NCBI RefSeq assembly: GCF_000715075.1
Contig: NC_134087.1
Span: forward strand, 128,117,018-128,181,017
From: Nicotiana tabacum
Lineage: Eukaryota; Streptophyta; Magnoliopsida; Solanales; Solanaceae
Length of the DNA stretch: 64,000 nt
Direction: 5' to 3'
The position numbers and the translations under genes were made by a program. Numbering within the stretch: position 1 is the first letter of the stretch; the number at the start of each line of letters is the position of its first letter. Shown piece by piece: positions 1 to 11,628 of the stretch. The notes beneath the pieces were generated by a model, which was given only the letters and a program-made list of their open reading frames with translations, was not told where the DNA came from and did not search any database.

Positions 1-475
1 GACCCAAGTCCAAATCCTAACAAAATTAAATAAAATATGTCACGGATTGCGGGTGCATTTCATGTGGCGTGATCCAAAGACGTGTTTTGTATAACGTTGA
101 AATCTTTCCTAAAATGAAATAAAAGCGGTTTTAAAGTTAAAATGCACATAGGTTTGAAAGTGTTCTAAAATTAGATAATAGGCCAATAATAATAGTTGAG
201 CGACCGTGCTAGAACCACGGAACTCGGGAATGCCTAACACCTTCTCCCGGGTTAACAGAATTTCTTACCTGGATTTCGGTGTTCGCGGACTATAAAACAG
301 AGTCAATCTTTCCTCGATTCGGGATTTAAAACCAGTGACTTGGGACACCATAAATTATTCCAAGTGGCGACTCTAATTCTTAAACAAATAAATCCCGTTT
401 CGATTGTCACTTTAAGTTGGAAAAAACTCCCTTATATTCCCTTCCCGGTGGTGTAGGTAAAAAGGAGGTGTGACA
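1..475 (+). repeat. 3' end of the 5' LTR of the Ogre-type element
   Basis: This stretch matches 18316-18790 base for base in length and ends in the same TGTGACA, directly before the PBS. It includes the ATGCCTAACACCTTC box at about 231 that is also found in the distant Tat-like LTR at about 35104. Confidence 0.93.
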
Positions 476-479
476 GCTC

Positions 480-506
480 TGGCGACTCTGCTGGGGATCG
501 AACCCA
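480..506 (+). other. Primer binding site (tRNA complement)
   Basis: TGGCGACTCTGCTGGGGA followed by TCGAACCC is the complement of a tRNA 3' end reaching into the T-loop (GGTTCGA...CCA). It begins four bases after the LTR. Tat/Ogre elements are known to use tRNA-Arg; the isoacceptor here is inferred from that and not checked. Confidence 0.88.
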
Positions 507-692
507 AAATCTCTTGTTCAGGGTTTAGAATTCGAGCTTAGATGATTTGTAATGTTTGGCTTTATTTATTATCTAATTTTGTTACATGTTTGGGCCTAAT
601 GTGCTAAATGTTGCTTTTACCGCTTTGATATTCTGTGAACTGTATATAAACTGCTACGAAACCCTTCCTCTCTTTGAGTCTTCTAAATCATG

Positions 693-720
693 GAGAAGTG
701 TGCACTTCGTGTGACTTCTC
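693..720 (+). promoter_or_regulatory. Leader stem-loop with self-complementary GTGCAC in the loop
   Basis: GAGAAGT (693-699) pairs perfectly with ACTTCTC (714-720). The 14-nt loop starts with GTGCAC (700-705), a self-complementary hexamer. An alternative hairpin GAAGTG/CACTTC (695-700/703-708) competes. The layout resembles retroviral dimer-initiation kissing loops; function is inference. Confidence 0.45.
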
Positions 721-1243
721 TTCTGTTAGAGTCATATCCCAAATTTTAGAACGAGGTTCGGACAAGTTGCAAAGTCGGTGAAGCTTCTGTATTCCCGATA
801 CGCTACCCCCCTCGGCTCGAGCTATCCGCTTGGGTAAGCCAGGTTTAGAATAATAAACCCACGTTTTAAACCTAGTATAACAAGACCGCATGCCGGAAAG
901 TAGGAACATTTGCTTTCATCACGTGCATTTGACTTTAGAAACTCAACACAGGGGTCGGGTCTGTCTAGGACAGGTGTACCAAAAATGAAAAAAGACCATC
1001 CTGATGCATCCTACTTGCTACTTGTGCATTTATTTGCTTCGTATACTGACCGGCTTATGAATAATAGGATAAAGTTGGGAAAAGAGGATAGCAATGTGAG
1101 GGTTAAGTGAGTTAATCACCTGTTTTGAAAAAACCAATGTCCAAATGGTACTGAAACTCTGCCAAATTTTTGAGAAAAATGAAATGAAAAAAAAAGGAGA
1201 AAGTCTTGTTTTCAAAAAATAGTCGGTTTTGTTTTATCTGCCA

Positions 1244-1302
1244 GAACTACGCCAGTTTGATTCTCACCGGATGTGAGATACATAGGCAACCCCTATCGTG
1301 TC
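1244..1302 (+). repeat. Internal motif, copy 1 (GAACTAC...AGGCAAC)
   Basis: First of four copies of a roughly 60-bp motif spread over the element (others at 3943, 11999 and 14610). The shared words are GAACTAC, TTGATTC or similar, GA(T/G)A(C/T)(A/G)TAGG and CAACC. Confidence 0.7.
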
Positions 1303-1599
1303 CAACTTCTTTTTTGCAAAAATAGCCCAAAAGAACAAAACTTTTTATTTTTATTGCAAATAAGTAAGGTGATGTCATTCTTGTCAAAAATAGTTGAATG
1401 TCCCTCAAAGGGCGCCGGAAGGCTGTTTTTGCAAGAACAGTCGCATTTAGTCAATTTTTCAAGGTTTTGGCTGCTTAGCCGACACAACCTTAAAATCTTC
1501 GTTTTTGAAGTGCTGAAAGGCCGTATTGGCGAAGCCGGATTTTTGTGAATATTTTGAAAAATGGTCATTTTTCTTGAGTCATAATTTTCTTTTAAAATC

Positions 1600-1618
1600 A
1601 CCTTAATAAATGTGCAGG
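1600..1618 (+). promoter_or_regulatory. Candidate splice acceptor just before ORF1
   Basis: TGTGCAG ends at 1617 after a T-rich stretch, and the ATG of ORF1 follows at 1619. Together with GGTAAGT at 15878 in the LTR it could bound a leader intron. Inference only. Confidence 0.35.
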
Positions 1619-3677
1619 ATGAGCACAATTCAAAATGAACCTTTCTCAGTCCGTGAAGAGATCCCGTTGGAGCTACATATGTGGTGGCATGATTTGGGGG
1701 ACGGTAGCAGAAAAATTGTGACAAAAGCGTTGGGCGGTCTTGTCAGGCTCTTTAAAGTTAAGCCGAGAAAGGACATAATTGAGGCCTTGATACCATTTTG
1801 GGACCCAGCACATAATGTATTCCACTTTGCTGATTTCGAGCTAACTCCTACACTGGAAGAGATAGCAGGCTACGCCGGTTTCTAAGAGAATCTTAGAAAT
1901 CAATATCCGGTGGCACCTAGAACAGTAACCCCTCACAAATTTTGGACTTTTTAAGCATCAGTCGGGACATCCGAGATGGAAATTTGGCCAAACGATTCTG
2001 TACCTTCTACTTTCTGTACCGATGTTATGGGAATCCCCGTGGCTTCGAGACGCCAGATACCGGTCTTACTCACGCAGGAAACCAAGACAAGTGGGAAGCT
2101 CGGAGAGGATTAGATTTTATAATGACGTTCCTGGGTATTTTGATTTGCCCCAGAAAAGATGGGAATATAGAGTTGGGGCTCGTGGGAATATCTGACTTTA
2201 TGATGAAAAGGGCAAATGGGACCATAGTGCCGATGATCTTGGCAGAAATTTACCGAGCTCTGACCCTTTGCTGAGAAGGAGGAAAGTTCTTTGAACGGTG
2301 TAATATGTTGTTACAACTGTGGATGGAGGAACACCTTTGCCATCGCCCGGGATATCTGAATTGTGGTATGACGGGTCTCAAATGCATTGAAAAACATGAA
2401 AAGCAGGTAGAGGGTTATGAGTTCCCTGAGGGTACAAAAGCATGGCATTCCCACTTGAGATCCTTGACTGCGAACAAGATCGAATGGACGTTTGGTTGGC
2501 TTTCGGTCGGTGAAGTAATTTATATGTCGGCTATAGTGTGTTTTCTGCTGTTGATAGGTCTTCCAAGTATCCAACCTTATGCTCCGCACCAAGTTCTACG
2601 TCAGTTAGGCCGATACCAGACCATCCCACACAATGAGGATTTGAGTCGACAAGTCATTGAGTTAGAACCAAAAGCTGCCTTCCCAAAAGGAAAAGTGCGT
2701 CGGATTTGGCATAAGTGCAGGTTCTTAGAGCCTAACACTCAAGTACGAGATCTATCTAGAGGCGAGTTAGAGCCCAGTTACACCTTTTGGTATGGTAAAA
2801 GATCTCGAGTTCATTAGGAGCCCGAAAGGCCCGCAAAGAGACCCCATGTCCAACAGTTCACCGACGGAGCACAAGTGCAATGGGATTGGTTGACCAAAGA
2901 AAATGAGTACAGGGCTACCATAAGCAAGTTGGAAAAGCAAGTCAGGGACCTTCAGTTTGAAAATGGTTTGCAAGTCGCCGCAGATGAGGGGGAAAAGAAA
3001 AAACTAACTCAGGAAAATGAAGCCCTCAAAGCTCAAATCTGGGAAATGAAAATAGCTGCTAGAAGCCTGGAAAGAAGCCGAGCGGATGAAAGGCTTATAG
3101 GCAGTCTGAGAAAGAAAGCACTAGAGTGTCAAGATGACCTAGAAATGTCAAAGCCAGTCTAGCGAAAGTCCAGGCTCAATTGGCGGAAAATGCAAAAGTG
3201 CGGACACAATTTTTGCAACAAATGAAGAGAAAGTATGAAGGGACAATCACCAGCCTGGAAAAAAAAGTAACTACTCTTGAGAATGAGGCAGCCAAGCAGG
3301 CTAAAGATTTCAAAGCTGATAGGGAACACTGTTATGATTTGATGGCTCAGATGGAGGAAGGAATAAAATAGTTGCAAAATTAACACCTTCACGACACTCA
3401 GGTGTTAGAAGCCCGGAATCAGCAGGTCGGGCATCTACTTCAGGAAAAGGGTAGAATCCGAGAGCGGGTCAGAGCCATTGCCGACTACATTGTTGTGAAA
3501 TGCCAAGCATGTGAGGATATGACTCACACCACTTTCTTTGCAGCAGTGATGACGTTTGTCCGACAGATAATGAGTAACTTGGAGAGGCTTCAAAGGGATC
3601 TTGCATATAGTCCCGTGGCGAGACCGAATGATGTCCCGCAGGCCCCAGGAGCATTTGAGGCATTAATGTATTCATGA
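1619..3677 (+). pseudogene. ORF1 of the Ogre-type element (plant-mobile-domain-like, coiled coil), broken
   Basis: This is the extra ORF that sits between the leader and gag in Ogre elements; its role in the life cycle is unknown. The start chosen is ATG 1619 (MSTIQNEPF). The first part (1619-1885) has PRKDIIEALIPFWDP and TPTLEEIAGYAGF, which resemble the plant mobile domain. The middle (1942-2817) has GWLSVGEVIYMSAIV and a basic Arg/Lys-rich stretch. The last part (2875-3677) is a long heptad-like coiled coil rich in Glu, Lys and Gln. The frame changes after 1885 and near 3160, with stops at 1883, 2272, 2815, 3160 and 3369, so at least two frameshifts and several nonsense changes have killed it. 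The PMD assignment is by eye; the coiled coil is clearer. Confidence 0.65.
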
Positions 3678-3683
3678 TTTTCA

Positions 3684-3842
3684 TTGGAGTCTGTTAGTTT
3701 GTTTGTGAGTCTGTATTTTCTTTTATTGGAGTCTGTTAGTTTGTTTTCCAGTCTGGGTTTTCATATTTCTGCTAGGGTCTGTTAGTCTGTTTTGAGTCCG
3801 TTGGAGTATGTTAATTTTCCTTTTTTGAGTCTGTTAGTTTTA
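3684..3842 (+). repeat. Irregular minisatellite GAGTCTGTTAGTTT
   Basis: The word GAGTCTGTTAGTTT or a close variant recurs at least five times with 35-50 bp spacing between ORF1 and gag. Non-coding. Confidence 0.75.
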
Positions 3843-3942
3843 TAATCGGGTAGGATGAGTCGTTGTAATCAAAACTGTTCTATTTTATGGAAAAATTCGA
3901 CAATCCTAAAATGTTTTTGTTTATTTTTACATTTATCTCCCA

Positions 3943-4008
3943 GAACTACGCTTGGTCTGATTCATGCAGGGTCATGATATGTAGGAAATCTCCATAGGAT
4001 TCGACCAT
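3943..4008 (+). repeat. Internal motif, copy 2
   Basis: GAACTACGCTTGGTCTGATTC then GATATGTAGG, in the same order as the copies at 1244, 11999 and 14610. It lies between ORF1 and gag, next to a purine-rich tract. Confidence 0.68.
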
Positions 4009-4011
4009 AAC

Positions 4012-4210
4012 CAAAAGAAAAAAATAGAGACAAGAAGTAAAAAAGAGAGGGAAAACAAGAGAAAAAAACAAGAAAAGAAAAGAGAGAAAATTAAGAAACC
4101 ATGGGGAGGAAACAATGGCAAAACAAGAGAGAGAAATGAGAGGATAAAAACAAAGAGAAATCAAGCATAGAAAGGCATGAGTGAAAAGAAAGGAGAATAA
4201 GTTGCAAATT
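4012..4210 (+). repeat. Purine-rich (A/G) tract
   Basis: About 200 bp almost entirely A and G, low complexity. It reads as long open frames on the minus strand only because of composition. A similar tract lies at 11815-11970. Confidence 0.8.
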
Positions 4211-4430
4211 GAAATAAGGAAAAGCTGGGATGATGCAAGCAACCGATCAAATGCATAATAGAAACGGTTAACTGCTTAGGTACATTCATTTCCCAAATAT
4301 GTGGTTGCCTATCTGTAAACCCTGATCGCTAACCAGTTTGTTGTTGTCATCAAGTAACAGGCAGGTGGTTAGTTTGTTTGGCATTCTGGCAACTCACTCA
4401 TACAACACCCGGTCCAAAAACAAGTCGATC

Positions 4431-7006
4431 ATGGCTAACCAGGAACTTGATGCGAGTGTTATCGATCCTTCGAGAGAGGTAGAAGAGCCGGAGGTAAATT
4501 TGATGAAAGAAGAGATGTATAAGCTGAAACAACATATGGCCGAAATGTACCAGGCATGGGCAAAAGGGCAACCACCACCAGCTTACCCCGCCAACCCTGC
4601 CTTCATCCCGCCATTGGCCTAGTCCCAGGATCATCCTGCCTCTGATTCGTCCCTGAGCTTTCCCATTTACCAGCACTACCAGAGTACTACTTCCCAAACA
4701 CTACCAGCTCCACCACCCAAACCAATTCCATACCCTCCTCCACTAGCCACTCCTGTCTTCGTGGCACCCCCACCCGCTACACTCCATAGATCCTCTAGCG
4801 AGCCTTTGTTCCAAGTCCATGATAACCATTATTACCCCCGGGGCACACTTTTAAGGTTCCAGAACCCTATTCCTACACTCCTCATTTTGACCTCCCTATG
4901 GAAACTGAGAAGCCACCTAAAAATACCGAGCAGGAGGAGAGGTTTAGGAAAGTTAAAAGCCTAGAACAGTCGTTCAGAGACATGCGGGGGTTGGGAGGTC
5001 AAGTAAGTGTGGCTTACAAAGATCTATGTCTATTTCTAGATGTGCAATTGTCGGTAGGGTTTAAGATGCCCAAGTTTGATTTGTATGATAGGCACGGTGA
5101 TTCAGTGGCGCACTTGAGAGGTTTCTGTAGCAAAATGATGGGAGCTAGCGGGAAAGACGAGTTGCTAATGGCATATTTCAGTCAAAGTCTAAGTGGTTCG
5201 GCGCTAGAGTGGTACACTCGGCAGGATCACAGAAGATGGTACACATGGGATGATCTAGCCCAGGCATTTGCTTGTCACTTCCACTACAACCTCGAGATTA
5301 TTCCGAATCGTCTGTCTTTGACGAAACTTGAGAAAAAGCACAATGAGAGTTTCAGGGAGTATGGTTTTAGGTGGAGAGAACAGGCAGCAAGGGTTGACCC
5401 TCCAATGAAAGAAAGTGAAATGGTGGATTATTTTTTGCAGGCCTTAGAACCTACTTATTACGGGCATCTAGTATCAGCTATAGGCAAGTCCTTCAATGAA
5501 GTGGTAAAGATGGGCAGTATGGTATAAGAAGGGCTCAAGACAAACAAAATCATGAGCTATTCAGCTATTAAGGCAACTACCCAGGCCATTCAAAGCGGAA
5601 CTGGGGGAGTAATTGGAAAGAAGAAGAAAGAGGATGTAGCAACGATTGATTCAGGAGCTTGGTTCGAACCCAGGGTTTCACCTCACCACTATTATCAGCC
5701 TCGTCCCCACCACTAAACCTACCCTCATACCCCATATAATCCACCCCAACACTACTACTCACCACCAGACCCCTATTTTTCTGTCCACCATGCCCAAATA
5801 TACAGTCAACCTCCTACCCACGCACAATGGCGTGCGCCAGTCCCACAAAATACATACCCAGCTCCACAAAATGCCTATCCACCCCCCCGAGCCTACTGAA
5901 ACCCTCCTGGATTAGGTTTTCGGCCCAATCAAGCATTTAAGAAGGAGAGGTTGTAGAAGATGAAAACCTTTACTCCATTGGGAGAGTCCTATACTAGTTT
6001 GTTCCAAAGGCTGAGACAATTGGATATGCTGAGGCCGATCGAGCCAAAACTGCAAAATCCTCCCTCGAGGAATCTTGATCATTCTGTAAGTTGCAAATAT
6101 TGTTCTGGTGCCCTGGGGCACGACACGGAGAAATATTGGCAATTGGAAACAGCTATTCAAGAGCTTATTGATACCGATCAGATTGAAGTCCAAGCACCGG
6201 AGGCGCCCAATATCAACCAAAACCCATTGCCGGCCCATCATGAGACAAATATGATCGAGATAGTGCATAAGGGAGGGGAGCCTAAGAAGCCTTCACAGAC
6301 CGTCATGATGATTCGGTCCAGTGAAGCCAGGCCAGGTAAAAAGTCAACAGTTGAGAAATCAGTGATCAGGTTGAGCGGGGCAAATAGTGAACCATCTGCG
6401 GTAGTCAAGAAAGGGTCTTCAAGTGGTGTTGTAGTGAAACAGGAAAAAGCAAAAATGGTGGTGCCAGGGGTGGCGAACAAGCCTGTCATAATTGTGGATG
6501 GTGCTCGCACAGATCCTGTAATTATGAAACCTATCACCCAATTACCAATAGTCAACAGCAAGGCTGTCCCGTGGAATTATGAATGAGTGACAGTGACTTA
6601 CAAAGGGAAAGAGGCTAAAGAAGAAGTTTGTGAGACCCATGGTTTGACTCGATCGGGGAGATGCTTTGCCCCCGAAGAGTTGAGAAAAGCTAAGATCTCC
6701 AAAGATAACCCCGTGTTGGTGAAGAAAGTTGTGACCGAGGAAGAAGCAGAGGAATTTTTGAGAAAGATGAAAGTGTAGGACTATTCCATTATGGAGCAGT
6801 TGAGGAAGACACCTGCTCAGATTTCACTATTGTCATTATTGATCCATTCAGACGAGCATCGTTGGGTTTTGATAAAAATCCTGAACGAGGCCCACGTTCC
6901 TGACAAAATCTCAGAAAACCACTTGGAAAAGATAGCCAACAAGATTTTTGAGGTAAACAAAGTCACTTTTTCTGATGATGAATTGCCTGTGGAGGGTACT
7001 GAGTAG
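4431..7006 (+). pseudogene. Gag of the Ogre-type element, broken
   Basis: This encodes the capsid/nucleocapsid precursor. The start is ATG 4431 (MANQELDAS). An N-terminal helix and a Pro-rich linker (PPPKPIPYPPPL) precede the capsid-like retrotransposon gag domain at 4898-5527, with the family signatures SGSALEWYTRQD, WDDLAQAFACHF and FREYGFRWREQAARV. Further on, CKYCSGALGHDTEKYWQLE (about 6095) is the zinc-knuckle-like box, but the Cys usual near its end is Tyr. In-frame stops lie at 4620, 5525, 6584, 6776 and 7004, with a frameshift around 4860-4898 and one or two near 5710-5950. The remaining frame is shared with the protease downstream, so gag and protease were one polyprotein. Confidence 0.85.
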
Positions 7007-7027
7007 AATAGAGCCCTCTATCTTACG

Positions 7028-7974
7028 GTGAAATGCGAAGATTCCATGGTTACCCAGGTGCTGGTCGACAATGGTTCTAGTGCGAATATTTTCCCTCTCT
7101 CCACTCTGAACAAGTTGAAAGTGGATGATGAAAGAATTCACAAGAACAGTATCAGCGTTCGGGGATTCGGCGGTGGAGGGAAGGATTTAGTTGGTGACAT
7201 AGCGCTCGAGCTGACAATTGGACCAGTTGAATTTACCATGGAATTCCAGGTGCTAGATGTGGCTGTTTCTTACAATCTGCTGTTGGGTCGACCCTGGATT
7301 CATGCTGTCAAAGCAGTCTCATCTACACCGCATCAAATGGTAAAGTTTGAGTGGGATAGATAGGAAATCGTTGTGCACGACGAGGATAATTTGTGTGCTC
7401 CCGGTGATACCATTGTTCCGTTCATTGAGATTGAAGACGATAAGGGTCCTTGGGTCTACCAAGTTTTTGACACGGTGTTGGTAGAGAAAATTCCAGAAGG
7501 GAAGTGCGTCCCAATTCCGAAGGCAGCTGCTGCATCAATCATGGTAGCTTTCAAAATGTTGAAGAATGGTTTTGTACCTGGTAAGGGTTTGGGTGTATCT
7601 CTGCAGGGCATCGTGCAGCCGGTGTCTCTTCCTAAAAACTTGGATACATTTAGTCTGGGATTCAAGCCCACGGCCGCATATGTGAGAAGAGCCAGAAAAA
7701 TGAAACAGAGGATATGGGCCCTTCCAAAGCCCGTCTCGCATCTTTCCAGATCATTTGTCAGGCCTGGTACCAGAAAGTGCCCAGTGACGACGGTTCCCAG
7801 TTCAGTGACTGATGTGGATAGAGATTTGATTGAAAAGTTTGAGAGGTTATTCACCGATGTGAACATGTTGGAAGCTGGAGAGGGTTTGAGTAAAGCGGAT
7901 GTGCAGTTTGTTGGGCCTAGTGCAAAGATTAACAATTGGGAAGCAACTCCTCTTCCTACTCGGAGGGAGTTTTG
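7028..7974 (+). pseudogene. Retropepsin-like protease plus G-patch, Ogre-type
   Basis: This aspartic protease cleaves the polyprotein. The active-site loop reads LVDNGSSANIFPLSTL (about 7061-7110), the DNGS form seen in Tat elements, and LLGRPWIH (about 7285) is the second family motif. A TAG at 7361 interrupts it. Beyond the stop, NGFVPGKGLGVSLQGI (about 7567-7614) has the spaced glycines of a G-patch, an RNA-binding module found downstream of protease in this lineage. The frame runs on from gag. The last codon before the predicted intron is split at 7973-7974; without splicing the frame meets TAG at 7976. Protease residues look intact, but the stops prevent a full product. Confidence 0.85.
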
Positions 7975-8152
7975 GTAGTTTGCTTTGATTTTTTTTCAGT
8001 TTATCTGGATTATTCCAGGGTTGTAATTCAGATTCTATGTTCCGTTCGTTTGGATGTATAAACCTTGTTATCTATATTTTCAATGAAATGCAATTCCTCT
8101 TTTCTTCCTTCCTGATAGTTTTATTTTTGTTTTTCTTTTTTTCCTTGTACAG
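7975..8152 (+). other. Predicted intron between protease and RT frames
   Basis: The 178-nt gap starts GGTAGTTT (GT at 7975) and ends after a long pyrimidine tract in TTGTACAG (AG at 8151-8152). Removing it joins codon positions 7973-7974 to 8153 and carries the gag-pro frame into the RT frame. Ogre elements are known to splice here. Sequence support: both dinucleotides, the tract and phase. No transcript evidence. Confidence 0.7.
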
Positions 8153-9830
8153 TTCTTTTTATGCTGGTTTCAATGACATGACATGCATGAGGAATCTTCG
8201 GCCCAGTCTTAAAAGCCAATCTAATTCTGAAATAGTAATTCAAGAAATAGAGGGTGATGATGAATCGGAATATGATGAGGATGAGGCCTTTGAAGAGATT
8301 AGTAAAGAATTAAGCTATTTTGAAGAAAAACTCAAGCCTAACCTGAGTGATATAGAAGCAATCAATTTAGGGGAACCAGATAATATCAGAGAAACTAAAA
8401 TAAGTGTCCATCTTGAACCTCAACTCAGGGAAGAGATAATTAAAGCTTTACTTGAGTATAAAGACGTCTTTGCATGGTCATATGACGACATGCCAGGTTT
8501 AAGCACTGACTTGGTGGTTCCCAAATTGCCCACTGACCTGGCGTTCCCTCCTGTCAAGTAGAAGCTAAGGAAATTTAAAACTGATATGAGTGTGAAGATC
8601 AAAGAAGAGGTCACCAAGCAGTTCGATGCAAAAGTCATTCGGGTCACTCGGTACCCCACTTGGTTAGCCAATGTAGTACCTATGCCAAAGAAGGATGGCA
8701 AGACTAGGGTGTGTGTTGATTACCATGATCTCAACAAGGCAAGTCCCCAGGACAACTTCCCACTGCCAAATATCTACATTCTTATTGACAATTGCGCCAA
8801 ACATGAGATTGGGTCTTTTGTGGACTGTTATATGGACAATCATCAGATCTTAATGGATGAGGAAGATGCAGAAAAGACGGCATTCATCACGCCATGGGAA
8901 ACATACTGCTATAGGGTCATGCCTTTCGGTTTGAAAAATGTTGGGGCGACTTAAATGAGGGCAATGACAACCATATTCCATGGCATGATACACAAGGAGA
9001 TCGAGGTCTATGTGGATGATGTAATCATAAAGTCTAGAAAGCAGTCTGGTCATGTCAGAGATTTGAGAAAATTCTTCCAAAGGCTTCGCAGGTACAATCT
9101 TAAGCTCAATCCTTCAAAGTGCACATTCAGTGTTCCGTTTGGAAAGTTGTTGGGATTCATAGTCAACCGTCGAGGTATTGAATTGGACCCGTCAAAGATC
9201 AAAGCTATCCAAGAGTTGCCACCCCCGAGGAACAAGACTGAGGTGATGAGTTTGTTGGGGAAGTTGAATTACATCAGCAGGTTTAATGCTCATCTTACGA
9301 CGACTTATGAGCCTATATTCAAGCGGTTAAAGAGGGATGTTGTGGTTAGGTGGACATATGAGTGTCAAGAAGCATTTGATAAGATAAAGGGGTACTTGTC
9401 AAACCCACCTGTGTTGGTCCCGCCAGAACCGGGGAGACCTTTGATTCTGTATTTGGCGATTTTGGACAATTCATTTGGTTGCATATTGGGCCAGCATGAC
9501 ATCACCGGCAGAAAGGAGAAGGTTATATATTATCTCAGCAAGAAGTTCACATCTTATAAAGTTAAGTACACTCACCTTGAGAGGACATGTTGCGCCCTAC
9601 CTTGGGTAGCACAAAAGTTGAAGCATTATTTGTGATCTTACACCACTTACCTCATCTCTCATTTGGATCCGTTAAAGTACATCTTTCAGAAGCCTATACC
9701 TACTGGGAGGCTCGCAAAGTGGCAGATCTTGCTCACAGAATTTGACATCGTCTATGTGACTAGGACCGCGATGAAAGCCCAGGAATCGGCCTATCAGTTG
9801 GCTGAGAACCCAGTGGATGAAGAATATTAG
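8153..9830 (+). pseudogene. Reverse transcriptase and RNase H (RT_RNaseH type), Ogre-type
   Basis: This region makes cDNA from element RNA and degrades the RNA strand. A highly acidic N-terminal stretch precedes RT. RT motifs in order are RYPTWLANVVPMPKKDGK (about 8650), VCVDYHDLNKASPQDNFPLP, SFVDCYMDNHQILMDEED (motif A), FGLKNVGAT and YVDDVIIKS (about 9010, catalytic YVDD intact). Thumb and connection follow (LGKLNYISRF), then the RNase H domain with PLILYLAILDNSFGCILGQ and YYLSKKFTSYKVKYTHLERTC. Stops are TAG 8559, TAA 8952, TGA 9633 and TAG 9828; all lie in one frame, so decay here is mostly substitutions. Catalytic residues survive. Confidence 0.9.
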
Positions 9831-9907
9831 CCTTTGAAGACTTACTTCCCTAATGAAGAGGTAATGCATATTGATGAGTTGAACCAGTTGGAGAGCCAGG
9901 TTGGAAA

Positions 9908-10368
9908 CTTTTCTTTGATGGAGCTGCTAACATGAAAGGAGTCGGAATAGGGGTTGTACTTATTTCTGAAACAGGGCATCACTACCATGTTACGGCTCAA
10001 CTTCGCTTCAACTATACTAACAACATGGCTGAGTACAAGGCGTGCATTTTGGGTTTGAGGTTGGCTGCAGACATGGGTGTCCAGAAAGTCTTGGTCTTGG
10101 GAGACTCGGACCTTCTGGTACACCAGATCCAAGGGGAATGGGAAATACGGGATTTAAAACTCATATCGTACCGGCAATGTTTGCATGATCTTTGTCAACA
10201 GTTTCGATTAGTAGAGTTCAGGCATATTCCAAGGATCCATAACGAGGTTGCCAATGCTTTGGCTACCTTAGCATCGATGTTACATCATCCAGATAAGGCT
10301 TATGTGGACCCTTTGCATATTCAGGTCCATGATCAGCATGCTTACTGTAATATGGTAGAAGAATAACT
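9908..10368 (+). pseudogene. Second, archaeal-type RNase H of the Tat lineage
   Basis: Tat/Ogre elements carry an extra RNase H between the usual one and integrase. Here FFDGAANMKGVGIG (first Asp at about 9917), TNNMAEYKACILGLRLA (Glu), VLVLGDSDLLVHQIQGEW (Asp) and HNEVANALATLASM form the fold. The last motif normally has Asp before ALA; here it is Asn, so the fourth acidic residue looks lost. The frame differs from the RT frame, so a frameshift lies between 9830 and 9908. Ends at TAA 10364-10366. Confidence 0.85.
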
Positions 10369-10563
10369 TGATGGTGAGCCTTGGTTTCATGATATCAAGG
10401 AATAAATCAGGATGGGGTGTATCCAGTACAAGCCAGAGGTGATCAAAAGAGAACAATTCGGCGGTTGGCAAGTGGATTTTTCTTCAGCGGAGGGGGTTTG
10501 TATAAAAGGACTCCGGATCTTGGATTGTTGATATGTATAGATGCTAGATAGGCCACAGCTATC

Positions 10564-11628
10564 ATGACCGAAGTACATTCTGGAATTTGTGGACTGCATA
10601 TGAGTGGGTACGTGCTGGCAAAGAAGATTCTCCGAGTAGGTTATTATTGGCTCACTATGGAGCGAGATTGTATTAGTTTCGTGCGCAAGTGTCATCAGTG
10701 CCAAGTGCACGGAGATTTGATTCATTCTCCACCATCTGAATTGCACAAAATGTCTGCACCATGGCCTTTTGTTGCATGGGGCATGGATGTCATTGGACCA
10801 ATTGAGCCAGCAGCGTCCAATGGGCACAGGTTTATTCTGGTGGCCATTGATTATTTCACTAAATGGGTTGAAGCTAAAACCTTCAAGTCTATGACCAAGA
10901 AAGTAGTGGTCGATTTTGTGTACTCAAATATCATTTGTCAGTTCGGGATCCCAAAGGTAATCATCACAGATAATGGTTCTAATCTCAATAGTCATTTGAT
11001 GAAAGAGGTGTATCAACAGTTTAAGATTAAACATCGCAATTCCACCCCATATCGCCCCAAGGCGAATGGAGCAGTCGAGGCAGCCAACAAGAACATAAAG
11101 AAGATACTTCGGAAAATGGTGGAAGGTTCCAGGCAATGGCATGAGAAGCTGCCTTTTGCATTGTTGGGTTATCGCACTATTATTCGTACTTCAGTAGGGG
11201 TAACTCCTTATTTGTTGGTATATGGCACGGAAGTAGTAATACCCGCGGAAGTTGAAATCCCATCCCTTCGGATTGTTGCTGAGGCTGGAATTGATGATGA
11301 TGAATTGGTCAAAACCCGCATAGAGCAACTGAGTTTGATTGATGAGAAAAGATTAGCAGCAGTATGTCATGGCCAATTGTATCAACAGAGAATGGCAAGA
11401 GCATATAACAAGAAAGTGCGTTCACGAAAGTTTGAAGTGGGTCAGTTAGTATTGAAACGCATCCTACCTCATCAGGCTGAAGCAAAAGGCAAGTTCGCCC
11501 CAAACTGGTAGGGGTCGTTTGTCGTAACAAGAGTGTTGTCCCATGGTGCTTTGTATTTAACAGATATAAAAGGCAAATGTGTAGAAATGACCATCAATTC
11601 TGATGTTATCAAAAGATATTATGTATGA
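10564..11628 (+). pseudogene. Integrase of the Ogre-type element
   Basis: This inserts the cDNA into the genome. The zinc-binding part shows HSGICGLHMSG and CHQCQVHGD (HHCC). The catalytic core has GMDVIGPI, IITDNGSNLNSHL and GAVEAANKNIKK, giving an intact D, D and E. The C-terminal part has RSRKFEVGQLVLKRIL and KFAPNW, interrupted by TAG at 11509; the frame then continues with family-like sequence to TGA 11626-11628. Apart from that stop this is the best-preserved domain of the element. The region 10369-10563 just upstream retains degenerate linker coding in other frames. Confidence 0.9.

Larger units (their letters stand above)
507..1617 (+). other. Untranslated leader of the Ogre-type element
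   Basis: No credible coding. It holds a hairpin at 693-720, the first copy of the internal GAACTAC...AGGCAAC motif at 1244, and a polypyrimidine-rich stretch ending in a splice-acceptor-like TGTGCAG one base before the ORF1 ATG. Confidence 0.7.
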
